A stretch of DNA of 64,000 nucleotides from an uncultured Eubacterium sp. (GCA_934561395.1 CAKTGF010000002.1:124001-188000); one strand, 5' to 3'. Positions 54,596 through 63,988 are shown, counted from the stretch's first letter. Made by a program: numbers and translations. Notes: a model not told the origin generated them from the letters alone.

Positions 54596-54623
54596 TTGAT
54601 TTTTCGGTATATAATAGTATAAT
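54596..54623 (+). promoter_or_regulatory. Promoter of the CHAP protein gene
   Basis: TTGATT (54596-54601), 16-nt spacer, TATAAT (54618-54623). Confidence 0.6.
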
Positions 54624-54683
54624 TAAAAATGTAACTAATTTGTAATATTTTAAACTTTTTGTAACTTTTAAAGGATTGCTGCT

Positions 54684-55979
54684 ATGAGGAATATTAAAAA
54701 AGCCGTTGCATTTTTAATGGTGCTGACGGTTATGCTGACCCCTGCCTGCTTTGTTGCCCAGGCAAAGGGTGTGTCGCAGGCAAGCGCAATATCAAAGGTT
54801 ATATCCGTTGCTGAAAATGAGGTAGGCTACCAAGGCACGGGTACATATTCAAAATACGGCGAATGGTACGGCTATCAGGGGGGCTGGTGCACCACCTTTG
54901 TGCTGTGGTGCTTTAACAAGGCGGGCAATGCCCTCGGCGTTAAGCTTTACGGCAGCATTGTGCCCAGCGGCGGCAACTGCAACTCAATGATAAGCTGGTA
55001 TCAAAACAAGGGCCGCTATCATACCCGTTCATCGGGCTACACACCCAAAAAGGGCGATTTGGTGTTTTTTGACTGGAGCGGTAACGGCTCCTCACAGCAT
55101 GTGGGTATTGTTAAGGGAATTTCGGGCTCAACGGTTTATACCATAGAGGGTAACTGCTCCGGTGCGGTTAAGGAAAGAACCTACACCACAAGCGGCTCAA
55201 AGCCTTATAACAATATAAGCGCCATAATGGGCTACGGCGCACCCAACTGGGGTGCTGTAACAGGTGGGGGTGCTGCACCCACAACAAGCCCTGCCGCCAC
55301 AAAAAAGCCCACTACAAGCAAGCGGGCGGCACCGAACAACAAGCCGAGCGAGGGCAGTACGGGCACCACGGCGGCACAAAGCACCCCGTCGGATGCTGCT
55401 GCCGGGGAGGACAGCACCTCTGCTTCGGAAAATGATGGCGGCACCGTTATGGCTGAAAATATGACCCTTTATGCTGCGGCAAGTGAGCTGCAGGTGGGCG
55501 ACAGCGTGCAACTTGATTATTCAATTGAGCCGGTAGGAGCTGTTGCGGTTGTAGGATATTTTTGCGATGAGGAAAATGTTATTGAGCTGTCAAAGGGCGG
55601 CTTGATTACCGCAACCGGCGAAGGAACGGCAACGGTTGTTGTTTGCGCCAACGACGAAATTTACAAGCAGTGCGATTTTACGGTAACCGAAGCTACCGGA
55701 GATGTTACAAGGCAATACACCAACAGAATTATTGTTCAAGACTCCACCACACAGGGGTTAAGCGCAAATAAAAGCAAAAGCCAGCTTTTAAACGACTGGG
55801 GCATTAATATTGACAAGCTTGCCTCGCATAAGGATAATTACAAAATACCCTTATGCATTGTGGGGGCTACGGCGTTTGTGTCGGCAACGATATGGCTTGT
55901 TAAGGCTGTTAAAAAGAAAACCGACAGAAAAAACAATCCTCACAAGTATAATGACAGTAAGGATAACGAGAAAGAATAA
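54684..55979 (+). CDS. Secreted CHAP-domain protein with Ig-like domain and C-terminal membrane anchor
   Basis: 431 residues. Signal peptide (KKAVAFLMVLTVMLTPACF ... AQA). Residues about 35-180 form a CHAP/NlpC-like amidase: GWCTTFVLWCFNK supplies the Cys, SSQHVGIVKGI the His, and YTIEGNCSG the third residue. A Thr/Ala/Pro linker follows (190-255), then a BIG2-like domain (LQVGDSVQLDYSIEP, LITATGEGTATVVVCANDE, about 260-335), and a C-terminal hydrophobic helix (IVGATAFVSATIWLVKAV) with a Lys-rich tail. It probably cuts peptidoglycan cross-links or stem peptides at the cell surface while remaining membrane-bound. Confidence 0.87.
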   Translation: MRNIKKAVAFLMVLTVMLTPACFVAQAKGVSQASAISKVISVAENEVGYQGTGTYSKYGEWYGYQGGWCTTFVLWCFNKAGNALGVKLYGSIVPSGGNCNSMISWYQNKGRYHTRSSGYTPKKGDLVFFDWSGNGSSQHVGIVKGISGSTVYTIEGNCSGAVKERTYTTSGSKPYNNISAIMGYGAPNWGAVTGGGAAPTTSPAATKKPTTSKRAAPNNKPSEGSTGTTAAQSTPSDAAAGEDSTSASENDGGTVMAENMTLYAAASELQVGDSVQLDYSIEPVGAVAVVGYFCDEENVIELSKGGLITATGEGTATVVVCANDEIYKQCDFTVTEATGDVTRQYTNRIIVQDSTTQGLSANKSKSQLLNDWGINIDKLASHKDNYKIPLCIVGATAFVSATIWLVKAVKKKTDRKNNPHKYNDSKDNEKE

Positions 55980-56057
55980 TTGAATATCTTTTGTTTTTAG
56001 TGTATAATTCAGTTAATTCATACTATGGCACTATGGCAGGCCAAGGGAAGGTAAGTT

Positions 56058-57959
56058 ATGTTTTACAAGAATGTTGACGATAATCAGCACATGTATAATG
56101 ACAACAGATTTACAGCTTTTTTGAAAAAATTTTTAATCGCTTTAGTTGATTTTTGCCTGTTTGGCGTTACCAATATGGCGATATGCTACATAACCAATAA
56201 TGGGCAAATTGCAGGCAGTGTATATAGGAATATTGCGTTTTCATACCCACATTTCTTTTTGGTGGGTATTCTTGCCGTACTTATCAACATACTTATGGAT
56301 TTGTACAAAAGCGTGTGGAAATATGCAGGTAATGACGAAATTGTAAGGAGCGTCGCCTCGGCGGCAATTCAGTCGGCAATGCTGTTTTTTGTTGACCGTG
56401 TGCTGTTCAGGCATGTGTTTAAGGTAAGCGGCGGTCTGGCTTGGTATGCTTATGTTTTGTGCTTTATTTTCCTGTGCTTTTGCATAGTTGTGCCAAGGTT
56501 CGGATTTAGAATTTTAAAAAGGTTTGCTCAAAGAGTGTTTGACCGCCCCGAAAAATCCGACAGGGTAATGATAGTGGGCGCAGGCTTTATGGGCAATTTT
56601 GTAATTGACGCCCTTGCAAACGACCATTATGTGGCAGGCAGGCCTGTTATTGCAGTGGATGATAACCCTAACAAATACAGAAAAAGCATAAACGGCGTTA
56701 AAGTAGTGGGCAATTGCAGCCAAATACCCCAGCTGGTTGAAAAATACAGAATTGACCAGATAATTATTTGCCTGCCGTCAGCAACTCCTCAAAGACAAAA
56801 GGAAATTATCAACATTGCCATGGAAACCAGGGCAAAGGTAAGAATAAGCCCATCGGTAAACGATATGATGGAGGGCGGCAACAGGCGAATCCGCAGCATT
56901 GATATTGCCGATTTGCTTTCTCGGCCTGAAATAAGCCTTGATAAAAAGGTTTGCAGATATTTGGTGGGCAAAAATATTTTGGTAACCGGCGGCGGTGGCT
57001 CAATCGGCTCTGAAATATGCAAGCAGGTGGCAAGATACCATCCAAATTCAATTATTATTTTTGATATATACGAAAACTGCGCCTTTGAACTTGCCAACGA
57101 GCTTAGGGATAAATACAACGGCGAAATGGATATTCAGGTAAGAATAGGCTCTGTCAGAGATGTTGACAGGCTGCGTGAAATATTTGAGCAGTTCAAGCCC
57201 GATGTTATTTTCCATGCGGCGGCGCACAAGCATGTTCCGTTAATGGAGGACAGCCCCTGTGAGGCAGTTAAAAACAATGTTTTCGGCACATACAATGTGG
57301 CAATGCTTGCAGATGAATATAAGGTGCCTAAAATGGTAATCCTTTCAACAGACAAGGCGGTTAACCCAACAAATGTTATGGGCTGCACAAAGAGAATTAC
57401 CGAAATTATTGTGCAGGAGATGAACGCAAGGTCGCAAAACACCCACTATGCTGCGGTAAGGTTCGGCAATGTGCTTGGCTCCCACGGCTCGGTAATCCCC
57501 ATTTTCAAAAAACAAATTGAAAAGGGCGGACCGGTAAAGGTTACGCACCCTGATATTACAAGGTATTTTATGACAATACCCGAGGCGGCACAGCTGGTTT
57601 GCCAAGCGGGTGGCTTGGCAAAGGGCGGCGAAATATTTGTTTTGGATATGGGCGAGCCTGTTAAGATTATGGATCTTGCAAAAAATCTTATCAAGCTTTC
57701 AGGCTATTCCGTTGAGGAAATCGGCATTGAAATTGTGGGGCTCAGGCCCGGCGAAAAGCTTTATGAGGAGCTGGCGATGAATGACGAAATTGCAACTCGC
57801 CAAAAAACGGCAAACGAGAAAATTTTTGTTAATCAGCCCCTTGATATTAATGAATCAAAATTTGAAAATATGATGAACGAATTAAAGGATATAAACGATG
57901 ATAATGTGAGAGAAGTGCTGAAAAAGCACATTAAAAACTATCATCCCTCTGAATGCTAA
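56058..57959 (+). CDS. Nucleoside-diphosphate-sugar dehydratase (CapD/PglF type)
   Basis: 633 residues. Four N-terminal membrane helices (about 25-160), a first Rossmann-like domain (VMIVGAGFMGNFVID), then the catalytic SDR domain with ILVTGGGGSIGSEICKQ for NAD(P), and the membrane-type dehydratase signatures AAAHKHVPLMEDSP and LSTDKAVNPTNVMGCTKR, where the Tyr of YxxxK is replaced by Met (MGCTK) as usual in the PglF/CapD subgroup. It converts UDP-GlcNAc to a 4-keto-6-deoxy sugar for capsule or glycan synthesis. It overlaps trkH at its stop codon. Confidence 0.92.
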   Translation: MFYKNVDDNQHMYNDNRFTAFLKKFLIALVDFCLFGVTNMAICYITNNGQIAGSVYRNIAFSYPHFFLVGILAVLINILMDLYKSVWKYAGNDEIVRSVASAAIQSAMLFFVDRVLFRHVFKVSGGLAWYAYVLCFIFLCFCIVVPRFGFRILKRFAQRVFDRPEKSDRVMIVGAGFMGNFVIDALANDHYVAGRPVIAVDDNPNKYRKSINGVKVVGNCSQIPQLVEKYRIDQIIICLPSATPQRQKEIINIAMETRAKVRISPSVNDMMEGGNRRIRSIDIADLLSRPEISLDKKVCRYLVGKNILVTGGGGSIGSEICKQVARYHPNSIIIFDIYENCAFELANELRDKYNGEMDIQVRIGSVRDVDRLREIFEQFKPDVIFHAAAHKHVPLMEDSPCEAVKNNVFGTYNVAMLADEYKVPKMVILSTDKAVNPTNVMGCTKRITEIIVQEMNARSQNTHYAAVRFGNVLGSHGSVIPIFKKQIEKGGPVKVTHPDITRYFMTIPEAAQLVCQAGGLAKGGEIFVLDMGEPVKIMDLAKNLIKLSGYSVEEIGIEIVGLRPGEKLYEELAMNDEIATRQKTANEKIFVNQPLDINESKFENMMNELKDINDDNVREVLKKHIKNYHPSEC

Positions 57960-59299
57960 TGAAGAAAAATAACTATTCGCTTATTTACCCAAAAATTGTA
58001 GCAAGCGGTTTTGCGTTGCTTATTGCGGTGGGCACGGCTCTGCTTATGTTGCCTGTCAGCTCAAAGCAAGGCAGTGCGGCTTTTGTTAATGCCTTGTTTA
58101 CTGCCACCTCGGCCTCGTGCATTACAGGCCTTGTGCCTTTTGACACCTTTACAAACTGGAGCGTTTTCGGCCAGCTTGTAATAATTGTCCTTATTCAAAT
58201 AGGCGGCCTTGGCTTTATAACAATGCTTGCGGTTGCGGTAAATATTTTGAAAAAGAAAATGAGCCTTAAGCAAAAAATGCTTTTAAAGGAGGGTATCGGC
58301 TCCTTAAGCCTGGGCGAGGTTAAGGGGCTGGTAAAATCGGTTATTATTTTTACCGCTTCCTGCGAGCTTGCCGGGGCAGTGCTTCTTTCACTTAGGCTTG
58401 TTCCTCTTGCAGGAGTAAGGCGTGGAATATACATGGCTCTTTTTACATCAATTTCAGCATTTTGCAATGCCGGATTTGATTTAATGGGTATGTTTTCTCC
58501 CTCCTCCTCGCTGACAACGGTAAATAATGACCCGATTATTTTGTTGACAATTTGCCTGCTGATAATTTTCGGCGGCCTGGGCTTTATTGTTTGGCAGGAT
58601 ATGAAAAAATGCAGGTTTAAGGCAAAGAGCTTTTCGGTGCACACAAAGCTGGTTTTAATAACCACATCAATTCTTTTGATATTGGGCACGACACTGTTTT
58701 TGGCTTTTGAATACAACAATACTTTTAAGGATATGAGCATTGGGGGTAAGGTTTTAAACGCATTTTTTTGCAGCACCACGCCACGCACTGCAGGCTTTAA
58801 CAGTGTTGACAACGGCGCACTGACTGCTCAATCAAAAATGCTGACTATAATATTAATGTTTATAGGCGGCTCCAGCGGCTCAACAGCAGGCGGCGTAAAA
58901 ACAACAACTATTGCGGTTTTGTTTTTGTGTGTTGCCGCAACAGCCCGCAACAAAGATAATGTTGATGTGTTTGACAGGCGAATTACTCTTGAAACCGTGA
59001 AAAATGCCGTATCGGTTGTGTTTATTAACCTTATTGAAATTTTTGTGGGTGTAATAATAGTTTCCTTTGCGGACGGAGGCTTTACCCTTACGGATATTAT
59101 TTTTGAATGTGTATCCGCAATGGGAACCGTGGGCATGTCAACAGGCATTACTCCCGGGCTGAGCGTTGTGTCAAAGCTTGTGATAGTTGCTCTTATGTAT
59201 ATAGGCAGGCTGACAAGTGTTATTTTTGCGTTATCCTTTGTGGCGTCAAAGCCAAAGGTAACAACCCAAAAGCCCAAGGGCAAGATTATGGTGGGCTAA
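57959..59299 (+). CDS. TrkH/KtrB-type potassium uptake subunit
   Basis: 446 residues if started at ATG 57959, which overlaps the upstream stop as TAATG; an ATG two codons earlier is also possible and neither has a strong ribosome site. Polytopic K+ transporter: the repeated selectivity half-motifs are seen as TATSASCITGL, TSISAFCNAGFDL, STTPRTAGFNS and SAMGTVGMSTG. It forms the pore of a Trk/Ktr system gated by the TrkA-like protein encoded next. Confidence 0.92.
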   Translation: MKKNNYSLIYPKIVASGFALLIAVGTALLMLPVSSKQGSAAFVNALFTATSASCITGLVPFDTFTNWSVFGQLVIIVLIQIGGLGFITMLAVAVNILKKKMSLKQKMLLKEGIGSLSLGEVKGLVKSVIIFTASCELAGAVLLSLRLVPLAGVRRGIYMALFTSISAFCNAGFDLMGMFSPSSSLTTVNNDPIILLTICLLIIFGGLGFIVWQDMKKCRFKAKSFSVHTKLVLITTSILLILGTTLFLAFEYNNTFKDMSIGGKVLNAFFCSTTPRTAGFNSVDNGALTAQSKMLTIILMFIGGSSGSTAGGVKTTTIAVLFLCVAATARNKDNVDVFDRRITLETVKNAVSVVFINLIEIFVGVIIVSFADGGFTLTDIIFECVSAMGTVGMSTGITPGLSVVSKLVIVALMYIGRLTSVIFALSFVASKPKVTTQKPKGKIMVG

Positions 59300-59317
59300 G
59301 AAAGGCAGTGTATATTA

Positions 59318-59965
59318 ATGAAAACTAATCTTATTATAGGTGCAGGCAAGTTCGGCGCTCATTTGGCAATAGATTTGTGCGAAATGGGCAACGAGGTAAT
59401 GCTTGTTGATAAAAACGAAAGACTGATTGACGAATACGCCTACGGCGTTACCACCGCTGAAATAGGCGACTACACGGTGAAAAGCAACCTTGAGGCTCTG
59501 GGTGTTGACGATTACGATTATGTTTTTGTTTGCGTGGGCGATTTTCAGGACAGCCTTATGATAGTTGACTGCTTAAAGGAGTTGAGGGCGCAAAACATTA
59601 TTGCAAAGGCCTCCTCCGAGGTGCATGAAAAGTTTTTGCTGAAAAACGGCGCAGACAAGGTAATTTACCCTGAAAGGGACACTGCTTATGACACCGCAGT
59701 AACCTATTCAAACAGGAAAATTTTTGATTTTATCAAATTAAGCGACGACGCAGGCATTTATGAAATTGAAACCCCGGATTCCTGGTGCGGCAAAAGCCTG
59801 ATTACATTAAACGTTCGCAAAACCCACAATGTTACGGTAATTGCGGCGAAGGACAGCTATAATAATGTAACCGCTATCAATTCTGCGGACTATGTTTTTT
59901 CAAAAAACGAGCACATAATTGTTATGGGCTCGGCAAAGGATATAAGAAAGCTTGCCAAGGATTAA
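59318..59965 (+). CDS. TrkA/KtrA family potassium transport regulatory subunit
   Basis: 215 residues. RCK N-domain with the nucleotide motif IIGAGKFGAHLAIDLCEMGN and VMLVDKNERL, followed by a TrkA_C-type domain (residues about 135-210). It binds NAD(H)/ATP and controls the TrkH pore. It starts 18 nt after trkH and forms an operon with it. Confidence 0.92.
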   Translation: MKTNLIIGAGKFGAHLAIDLCEMGNEVMLVDKNERLIDEYAYGVTTAEIGDYTVKSNLEALGVDDYDYVFVCVGDFQDSLMIVDCLKELRAQNIIAKASSEVHEKFLLKNGADKVIYPERDTAYDTAVTYSNRKIFDFIKLSDDAGIYEIETPDSWCGKSLITLNVRKTHNVTVIAAKDSYNNVTAINSADYVFSKNEHIIVMGSAKDIRKLAKD

Positions 59966-59980
59966 AAGCTTAATATTTTA

Positions 59981-60013
59981 AGGGTGCAAAGGGTGAATTT
60001 TGCACCTTTTTTT
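59981..60013 (+). terminator. Terminator of the trkHA operon
   Basis: AGGGTGCAAA/TTTGCACCTT hairpin followed by a run of T. Confidence 0.88.
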
Positions 60014-60041
60014 GTTGCAAAAAATTATTTTAAAAAAGTTA

Positions 60042-60069
60042 TTGACATATGTCAACAATTGTGTATAAT
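60042..60069 (+). promoter_or_regulatory. Promoter with overlapping palindrome upstream of the DUF134 gene
   Basis: TTGACA (60042-60047), 16-nt spacer, TATAAT (60064-60069). The perfect palindrome TTGACATATGTCAA (60042-60055) covers the -35 box and is a probable operator, possibly for the DUF134 protein itself. Confidence 0.8.
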
Positions 60070-60112
60070 ATAGACGGTGCATAAATGAATATACAAGTTT
60101 TTGGAGGTTTTT

Positions 60113-60499
60113 ATGGCTAGACCAAAGAAAATGAGATGCATTTGTGAGTACCCGAAAAGTATGGGATTCAGACCATTTGGCGACTATGCTGAAAGCGTTT
60201 CTCTTTCGTTTGACGAATACGAGGCATTCAGGCTTATAGATAAGCTTAAATTCAGCCAGGAGGAATGTGCAAAGCAGATGGCGGTTGCCAGGTCAACAGT
60301 AGCCGCAATATACGAAAGCGCAAGAACCAAAATTGCAGACGCAATAATCAACGGCAAGGCACTTGAAATTCACGGCGGCGATGTTCATCTTTGCCCAAAC
60401 CATTCAACCTGTTGCGGCAGGTGCGGTCAAAGAGATTGCGATAGTTGCGGCCATTGCGAACAAATGCACAAATTGCAAGCTCAAAGAGTTAATAAATAG
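60113..60499 (+). CDS. DUF134 family HTH regulator with Cys-rich tail
   Basis: 128 residues from ATG 60113, with GGAGG in front; an ATG four codons upstream overlaps that site. The DUF134 signature is ARPKKMRCICEYPKSMGFRP and SFDEYEAFRLID, with a sigma-70-region-4-like helix-turn-helix SQEECAKQMAVARSTVAAI. The C-terminal end is very Cys/His-rich (CPNHSTCCGRCGQRDC, then DSCGHCEQMH), possibly a metal or iron-sulfur site. A palindrome overlaps its own promoter. It precedes pflB by 36 nt, so it may control pyruvate formate-lyase expression or iron-sulfur metabolism (inference). Confidence 0.87.
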   Translation: MARPKKMRCICEYPKSMGFRPFGDYAESVSLSFDEYEAFRLIDKLKFSQEECAKQMAVARSTVAAIYESARTKIADAIINGKALEIHGGDVHLCPNHSTCCGRCGQRDCDSCGHCEQMHKLQAQRVNK

Positions 60500-60535
60500 T
60501 TTTTGATATTTAAAATTCAGCAAAGGAGAATTGTT

Positions 60536-62773
60536 ATGGAAAACAATGCATGGAGAGAATTTAACACAGGCGTATGGTGTGATGAAATCAATGTTTCAAA
60601 TTTCATCAAAATGAACTACACCGCTTACGACGGAGACGAATCATTCCTTGAGGGCCCTACAGCCAGAACCGATAAGGAAATGAAGAGAGTTAAGGAATTA
60701 CTTATTGCCGAGAACGAAAAGGGCGGCGTTCTTGATGTAGATACAGACAGAGTATTATCAATTTTATCACACGAACCGGGATATGTTGTTGATAAGGATA
60801 CAGATATTATCGTAGGCCTTCAAACAGACGCTCCGCTTAAGAGAGGCGTATCGCCTTTCGCAGGCTTCAGAAACGCAGTTCAGGCTTGTAATGCTTACGG
60901 CTACGAGCTTTCAGATAAAATTAAAGATGAGTTCACATACAGAACAACTCACAACACCGGCGTATTCCGTGCTTATACAGACACAATGAAGCAGGCTCGT
61001 CACGCAGGTATTCTTACAGGTCTTCCGGATGCTTATGCCCGTGGCAGAATCATCGGCGATTACAGAAGAATTGCTCTTTACGGTATGGATTATCTTATTG
61101 AGCAAAAGAAGCTTGACAAGAAAAAGGTTGGCGAAAAGGAAGTTCTTGACGAGGAAACAATCCACCTTCTTGAGGACCTTTCAAAGCAACTTGACTTTAT
61201 GAACCAGCTTAAGGGCCTTGCACTTCGTTACGGCTATGATATTTCAAAGCCTGCAACAAACGCAAGAGAGGCTATTCAGTGGTTATACTTCGGCTACCTT
61301 GGCGCTATCAAGGAGCAAAACGGTGCAGCTAACTCAATCGGCAGAATTGCTGAATTTATGGATGTTTATATTCAAAGAGATCTTGAGGAGGGCACTCTTA
61401 CAGAGGTTGAGGCTCAAGAACTTATTGATGACCTTGTAATCAAGCTTCGTTTAGTTCGTCACTTAAGAACTCCCGAATACAACGACCTTTTCGCAGGCGA
61501 CCCGGTATGGGTTACAGTTGCACTTGCAGGTGTAACAGGCGAGGGCAAGCACATGGTTTCAAAAACAAGCTTCCGTATTCTTCAAACTCTTTACAACCTT
61601 GGTTCATCTGCTGAGCCGAACATTACTGTTCTTTGGTCAGAGCACCTTCCGCAGGGCTTTAAGAATTTCTGCGCAAAGGTTTCTATTGACACAGACTCAA
61701 TCCAATACGAAAATGACGATGTAATGAGAAGAATGTACGGCGACGACTACGCTATCGCTTGCTGCGTATCTGCAATGAAGATGGGCAAGCAAATGCAGTT
61801 CTTCGGTGCTCGTTGCAACCTTGCAAAGGTTCTTCTTATGGCTCTTAACGGCGGTAAGGACGAAATTGAGGGCGTTCAGATTGCTCCCGAGGGAGATGTA
61901 TTTGACGAGGCCGTTCTTGATTACGACAAGGTTTACGCAGTATATAAAAAGTATCTTTCATGGATGGCAAGACTTTATGTTAACACCATGAACATTATCC
62001 ACTACATGCATGATAAGTACGCTTATGAAAGACTTATGATGTCACTTCACGACACAGATGTTGAAAGACTTATGGCTTTCGGTGTTTCAGGCTTCTCAGT
62101 AGCAATCGACTCACTTTCAGCTATCAAGTATGCAAAGGTTACTCCTATTAAGGATGAGCGTGGCATTATCACTGACTTTGATATTAAGGGCAACTTCCCC
62201 AAATACGGCAACGATGATGACAGAGCAGACCTTATCGGTAAGGACCTTATTGAATATTTCTACAAAGAGCTTTGCAAAACTCCTGCATACCGTGGCGCTA
62301 AGCATACACTTTCAATCCTTACAATTACATCAAATGTAATGTACGGCAGAAAGACCGGCTCAACACCTGACGGCAGAAAAGCAGGTGAGCCTTTCGCACC
62401 GGGTGCAAACCCAATGCACGGCAGAGATGCTGAGGGTGCGCTTGCTTCCCTTAACTCTGTTGCAAAGTTAAACTACGCTTGCTGCCAGGACGGTATTTCA
62501 AACACCTTCTCAATCACTCCGGACGCACTCGGCAAGGATGATGAGGACAGAGTTGAGCACTTAACAACCATGCTTGACGGTTACTTTGAGCAGGACGCAC
62601 ATCACCTTAATGTTAACGTTCTTAACAGAGAAAAGCTTATTGCTGCTATGGAGGACCCAACACTTTATCCTTCACTTACAATTCGTGTAAGCGGTTATGC
62701 AGTAAACTTTAACAAGCTTACCCGTGACAAGCAGGAAGAGGTTATTGCCCGTACCTTCCATCAATCAATGTAA
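60536..62773 (+). CDS. pflB: Formate C-acetyltransferase (pyruvate formate-lyase)
   Basis: 745 residues. ATG 60536 follows AAAGGAGA; an in-frame ATG 11 codons upstream lacks a site. The catalytic Cys pair lies in AIACCVSAM (Cys409, Cys410) and the glycyl radical in RVSGYAVNF (Gly720), near the C-terminus as expected. NNAWREFNTGVWCDEINVSN and VSPFAGFRNAVQ are typical PFL blocks. It cleaves pyruvate with CoA into acetyl-CoA and formate and needs an activating enzyme (PflA), which is not seen in the window. It and the DUF134 gene are likely co-transcribed. Confidence 0.96.
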   Translation: MENNAWREFNTGVWCDEINVSNFIKMNYTAYDGDESFLEGPTARTDKEMKRVKELLIAENEKGGVLDVDTDRVLSILSHEPGYVVDKDTDIIVGLQTDAPLKRGVSPFAGFRNAVQACNAYGYELSDKIKDEFTYRTTHNTGVFRAYTDTMKQARHAGILTGLPDAYARGRIIGDYRRIALYGMDYLIEQKKLDKKKVGEKEVLDEETIHLLEDLSKQLDFMNQLKGLALRYGYDISKPATNAREAIQWLYFGYLGAIKEQNGAANSIGRIAEFMDVYIQRDLEEGTLTEVEAQELIDDLVIKLRLVRHLRTPEYNDLFAGDPVWVTVALAGVTGEGKHMVSKTSFRILQTLYNLGSSAEPNITVLWSEHLPQGFKNFCAKVSIDTDSIQYENDDVMRRMYGDDYAIACCVSAMKMGKQMQFFGARCNLAKVLLMALNGGKDEIEGVQIAPEGDVFDEAVLDYDKVYAVYKKYLSWMARLYVNTMNIIHYMHDKYAYERLMMSLHDTDVERLMAFGVSGFSVAIDSLSAIKYAKVTPIKDERGIITDFDIKGNFPKYGNDDDRADLIGKDLIEYFYKELCKTPAYRGAKHTLSILTITSNVMYGRKTGSTPDGRKAGEPFAPGANPMHGRDAEGALASLNSVAKLNYACCQDGISNTFSITPDALGKDDEDRVEHLTTMLDGYFEQDAHHLNVNVLNREKLIAAMEDPTLYPSLTIRVSGYAVNFNKLTRDKQEEVIARTFHQSM

Positions 62774-62788
62774 TTTGATAAAATTTTT

Positions 62789-62820
62789 AAACGCCCCTTG
62801 CAATGGGGGCGTTTTGTTTT
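62789..62820 (+). terminator. Terminator of pflB
   Basis: AACGCCCC/GGGGCGTT hairpin with TTTGTTTT. Confidence 0.85.
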
Positions 62821-62917
62821 GGCGAAAATTCACAAAAAAGCAGGCTTTTTTTAGTTGTAATATCCGTTGAAAAATAAAGTGCTTTAGTGTAAAATTAAAG
62901 AAAAAGGAGATGCTGTA

Positions 62918-63559
62918 ATGAACAATGTGTATACAATAACAAGTCCTCGAAATGACAGAGTTTTTATTCATGTTATGCCGGGGCATTTCATTTCATCAAG
63001 CAACCATATTAATTATTACATAGGCACATCGGATGTTAAGCACAACCACGAGGTTGCGGTTGACACTGCAATGCTTTTGTCTGAATATTATAACACCAAT
63101 GATATTGAGGTTGACACCGTGCTTTGCCTTTACGAAACACAGGCGCTTGGCGCATATCTTGCCCATGAGCTTGCAAGACCCAATATGCTTAACCCAAACC
63201 CGGAGCAAAGCGTTTATGTTGTTGGCTCCGAGTATGACGCCGCAGGAAATTTAATTTTCCGTGACAATTTAAGGCGAATGATTCAGGGTAAAAACGTGCT
63301 GGTGCTTATTTCATGTATCACATCGGGCAGGACCGTTGAGCGTGCTATGGAAAGCGTTCAATATTACGGCGGCAATGTTGTGGGAATTTCAAGCGTGTTC
63401 AGCGCTAAGGATGAAATTGACGGAGTTAAGGTAAACACAATTTTTACAACCGATGATATCCCCAATTACTGCTCATATCCTGCGCACAACTGCCCCCTTT
63501 GCAGGCAGGGTCAAAGCGTTGACGCTATTTCAAACGGCTACGGCTATTCTAAAATTTAA
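62918..63559 (+). CDS. Phosphoribosyltransferase-like protein (orotate PRTase-like)
   Basis: 213 residues. A PRTase-like alpha/beta core with a hydrophobic strand and the PRPP-type loop NVLVLISCITSGRTVERAM, where the usual acidic pair is replaced by S-C, so PRPP catalysis is doubtful. VDTVLCLYETQALGAYLAHE and VVGISSVFSAKDE form the rest of the fold. A C-terminal CSYPAHNCPLCRQGQ carries a zinc-finger-like Cys/His set. Function unclear; it may be a non-catalytic regulator. It has its own short upstream region after the pfl terminator. Confidence 0.7.
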   Translation: MNNVYTITSPRNDRVFIHVMPGHFISSSNHINYYIGTSDVKHNHEVAVDTAMLLSEYYNTNDIEVDTVLCLYETQALGAYLAHELARPNMLNPNPEQSVYVVGSEYDAAGNLIFRDNLRRMIQGKNVLVLISCITSGRTVERAMESVQYYGGNVVGISSVFSAKDEIDGVKVNTIFTTDDIPNYCSYPAHNCPLCRQGQSVDAISNGYGYSKI

Positions 63560-63570
63560 AGGGTAAAACA

Positions 63571-63608
63571 AGCGGGTATGCATTAAAGCTGTGCATGCTC
63601 GCTTTTTT
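63571..63608 (+). terminator. Terminator after the PRTase-like gene
   Basis: AGCGGGTATGC/GCATGCTCGCT hairpin then TTTTTT. Confidence 0.85.
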
Positions 63609-63642
63609 GCTGTGTTTATTTTTAAAATGATTAGCGGCGGTA

Positions 63643-63670
63643 TTGACAAATTATTTTTATTTGGTATAAT
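63643..63670 (+). promoter_or_regulatory. Promoter of the T-box leader transcript
   Basis: TTGACA (63643-63648), 16-nt spacer, TATAAT (63665-63670). Confidence 0.8.
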
Positions 63671-63675
63671 AGCAT

Positions 63676-63960
63676 TACTGAAAACTAAACAGTACCCAAT
63701 AAAGACATTGAAGCAGAAAAAGATTTTTCAACTTTATTTCAGCGAGTTGGCGGTTGATGCGAGCCAATATAAATTGATTAATGCATAGCTCTCTGCGGAG
63801 TTGTTGCCCTGAACAGCAATTGATAGGGGCAGACGGTTAACCTCGTTATCGGTTGAGGCATTGTTTGATGCTAAAGGGCGGTAAGTTTTACTGCCGAAAT
63901 AGGGTGGTACCGCGTGATATTAACGCCCCTATACTTTATGTGTAGGGGCTTGTTTTTTGC
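63676..63960 (+). promoter_or_regulatory. T-box leader (tRNA-sensing riboswitch)
   Basis: The conserved T-box AGGGTGGTACCGCG is at 63901-63914 and a terminator follows. Stem I is closed by GCAGA (63713-63717) with TCTGC (63792-63796), and the AG-bulge/distal-loop region GCGAGTTGGCGGTTGATGCGA lies at about 63742-63762 split over that range. The bulge TGGT pairs with tRNA 3' ACCA, i.e. discriminator A, arguing against Gly, Ser, Asn, Asp, His or Trp tRNAs. The specifier codon could not be fixed with confidence. It controls the gene beginning at 63989, probably an aminoacyl-tRNA synthetase. Confidence 0.92.
63923..63958 (+). terminator. T-box regulated terminator
   Basis: GCCCCTA/TAGGGGC hairpin (63925-63948) followed by TTGTTTTTT; competes with the antiterminator containing the T-box. 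Confidence 0.9.
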
Positions 63961-63988
63961 TCCGCACAATTTGAAAGGAGATTTTATT

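Noticed and set aside
54565..54683. c-di-AMP (ydaO) riboswitch before the CHAP protein gene
   Set aside because: The leader is too short and lacks the conserved core; only an ordinary promoter and ribosome site are seen.
57953..57959. Frameshift or fusion between the CapD-like and trkH genes
   Set aside because: Both proteins are full length and the stop/start overlap is a normal TAATG junction.
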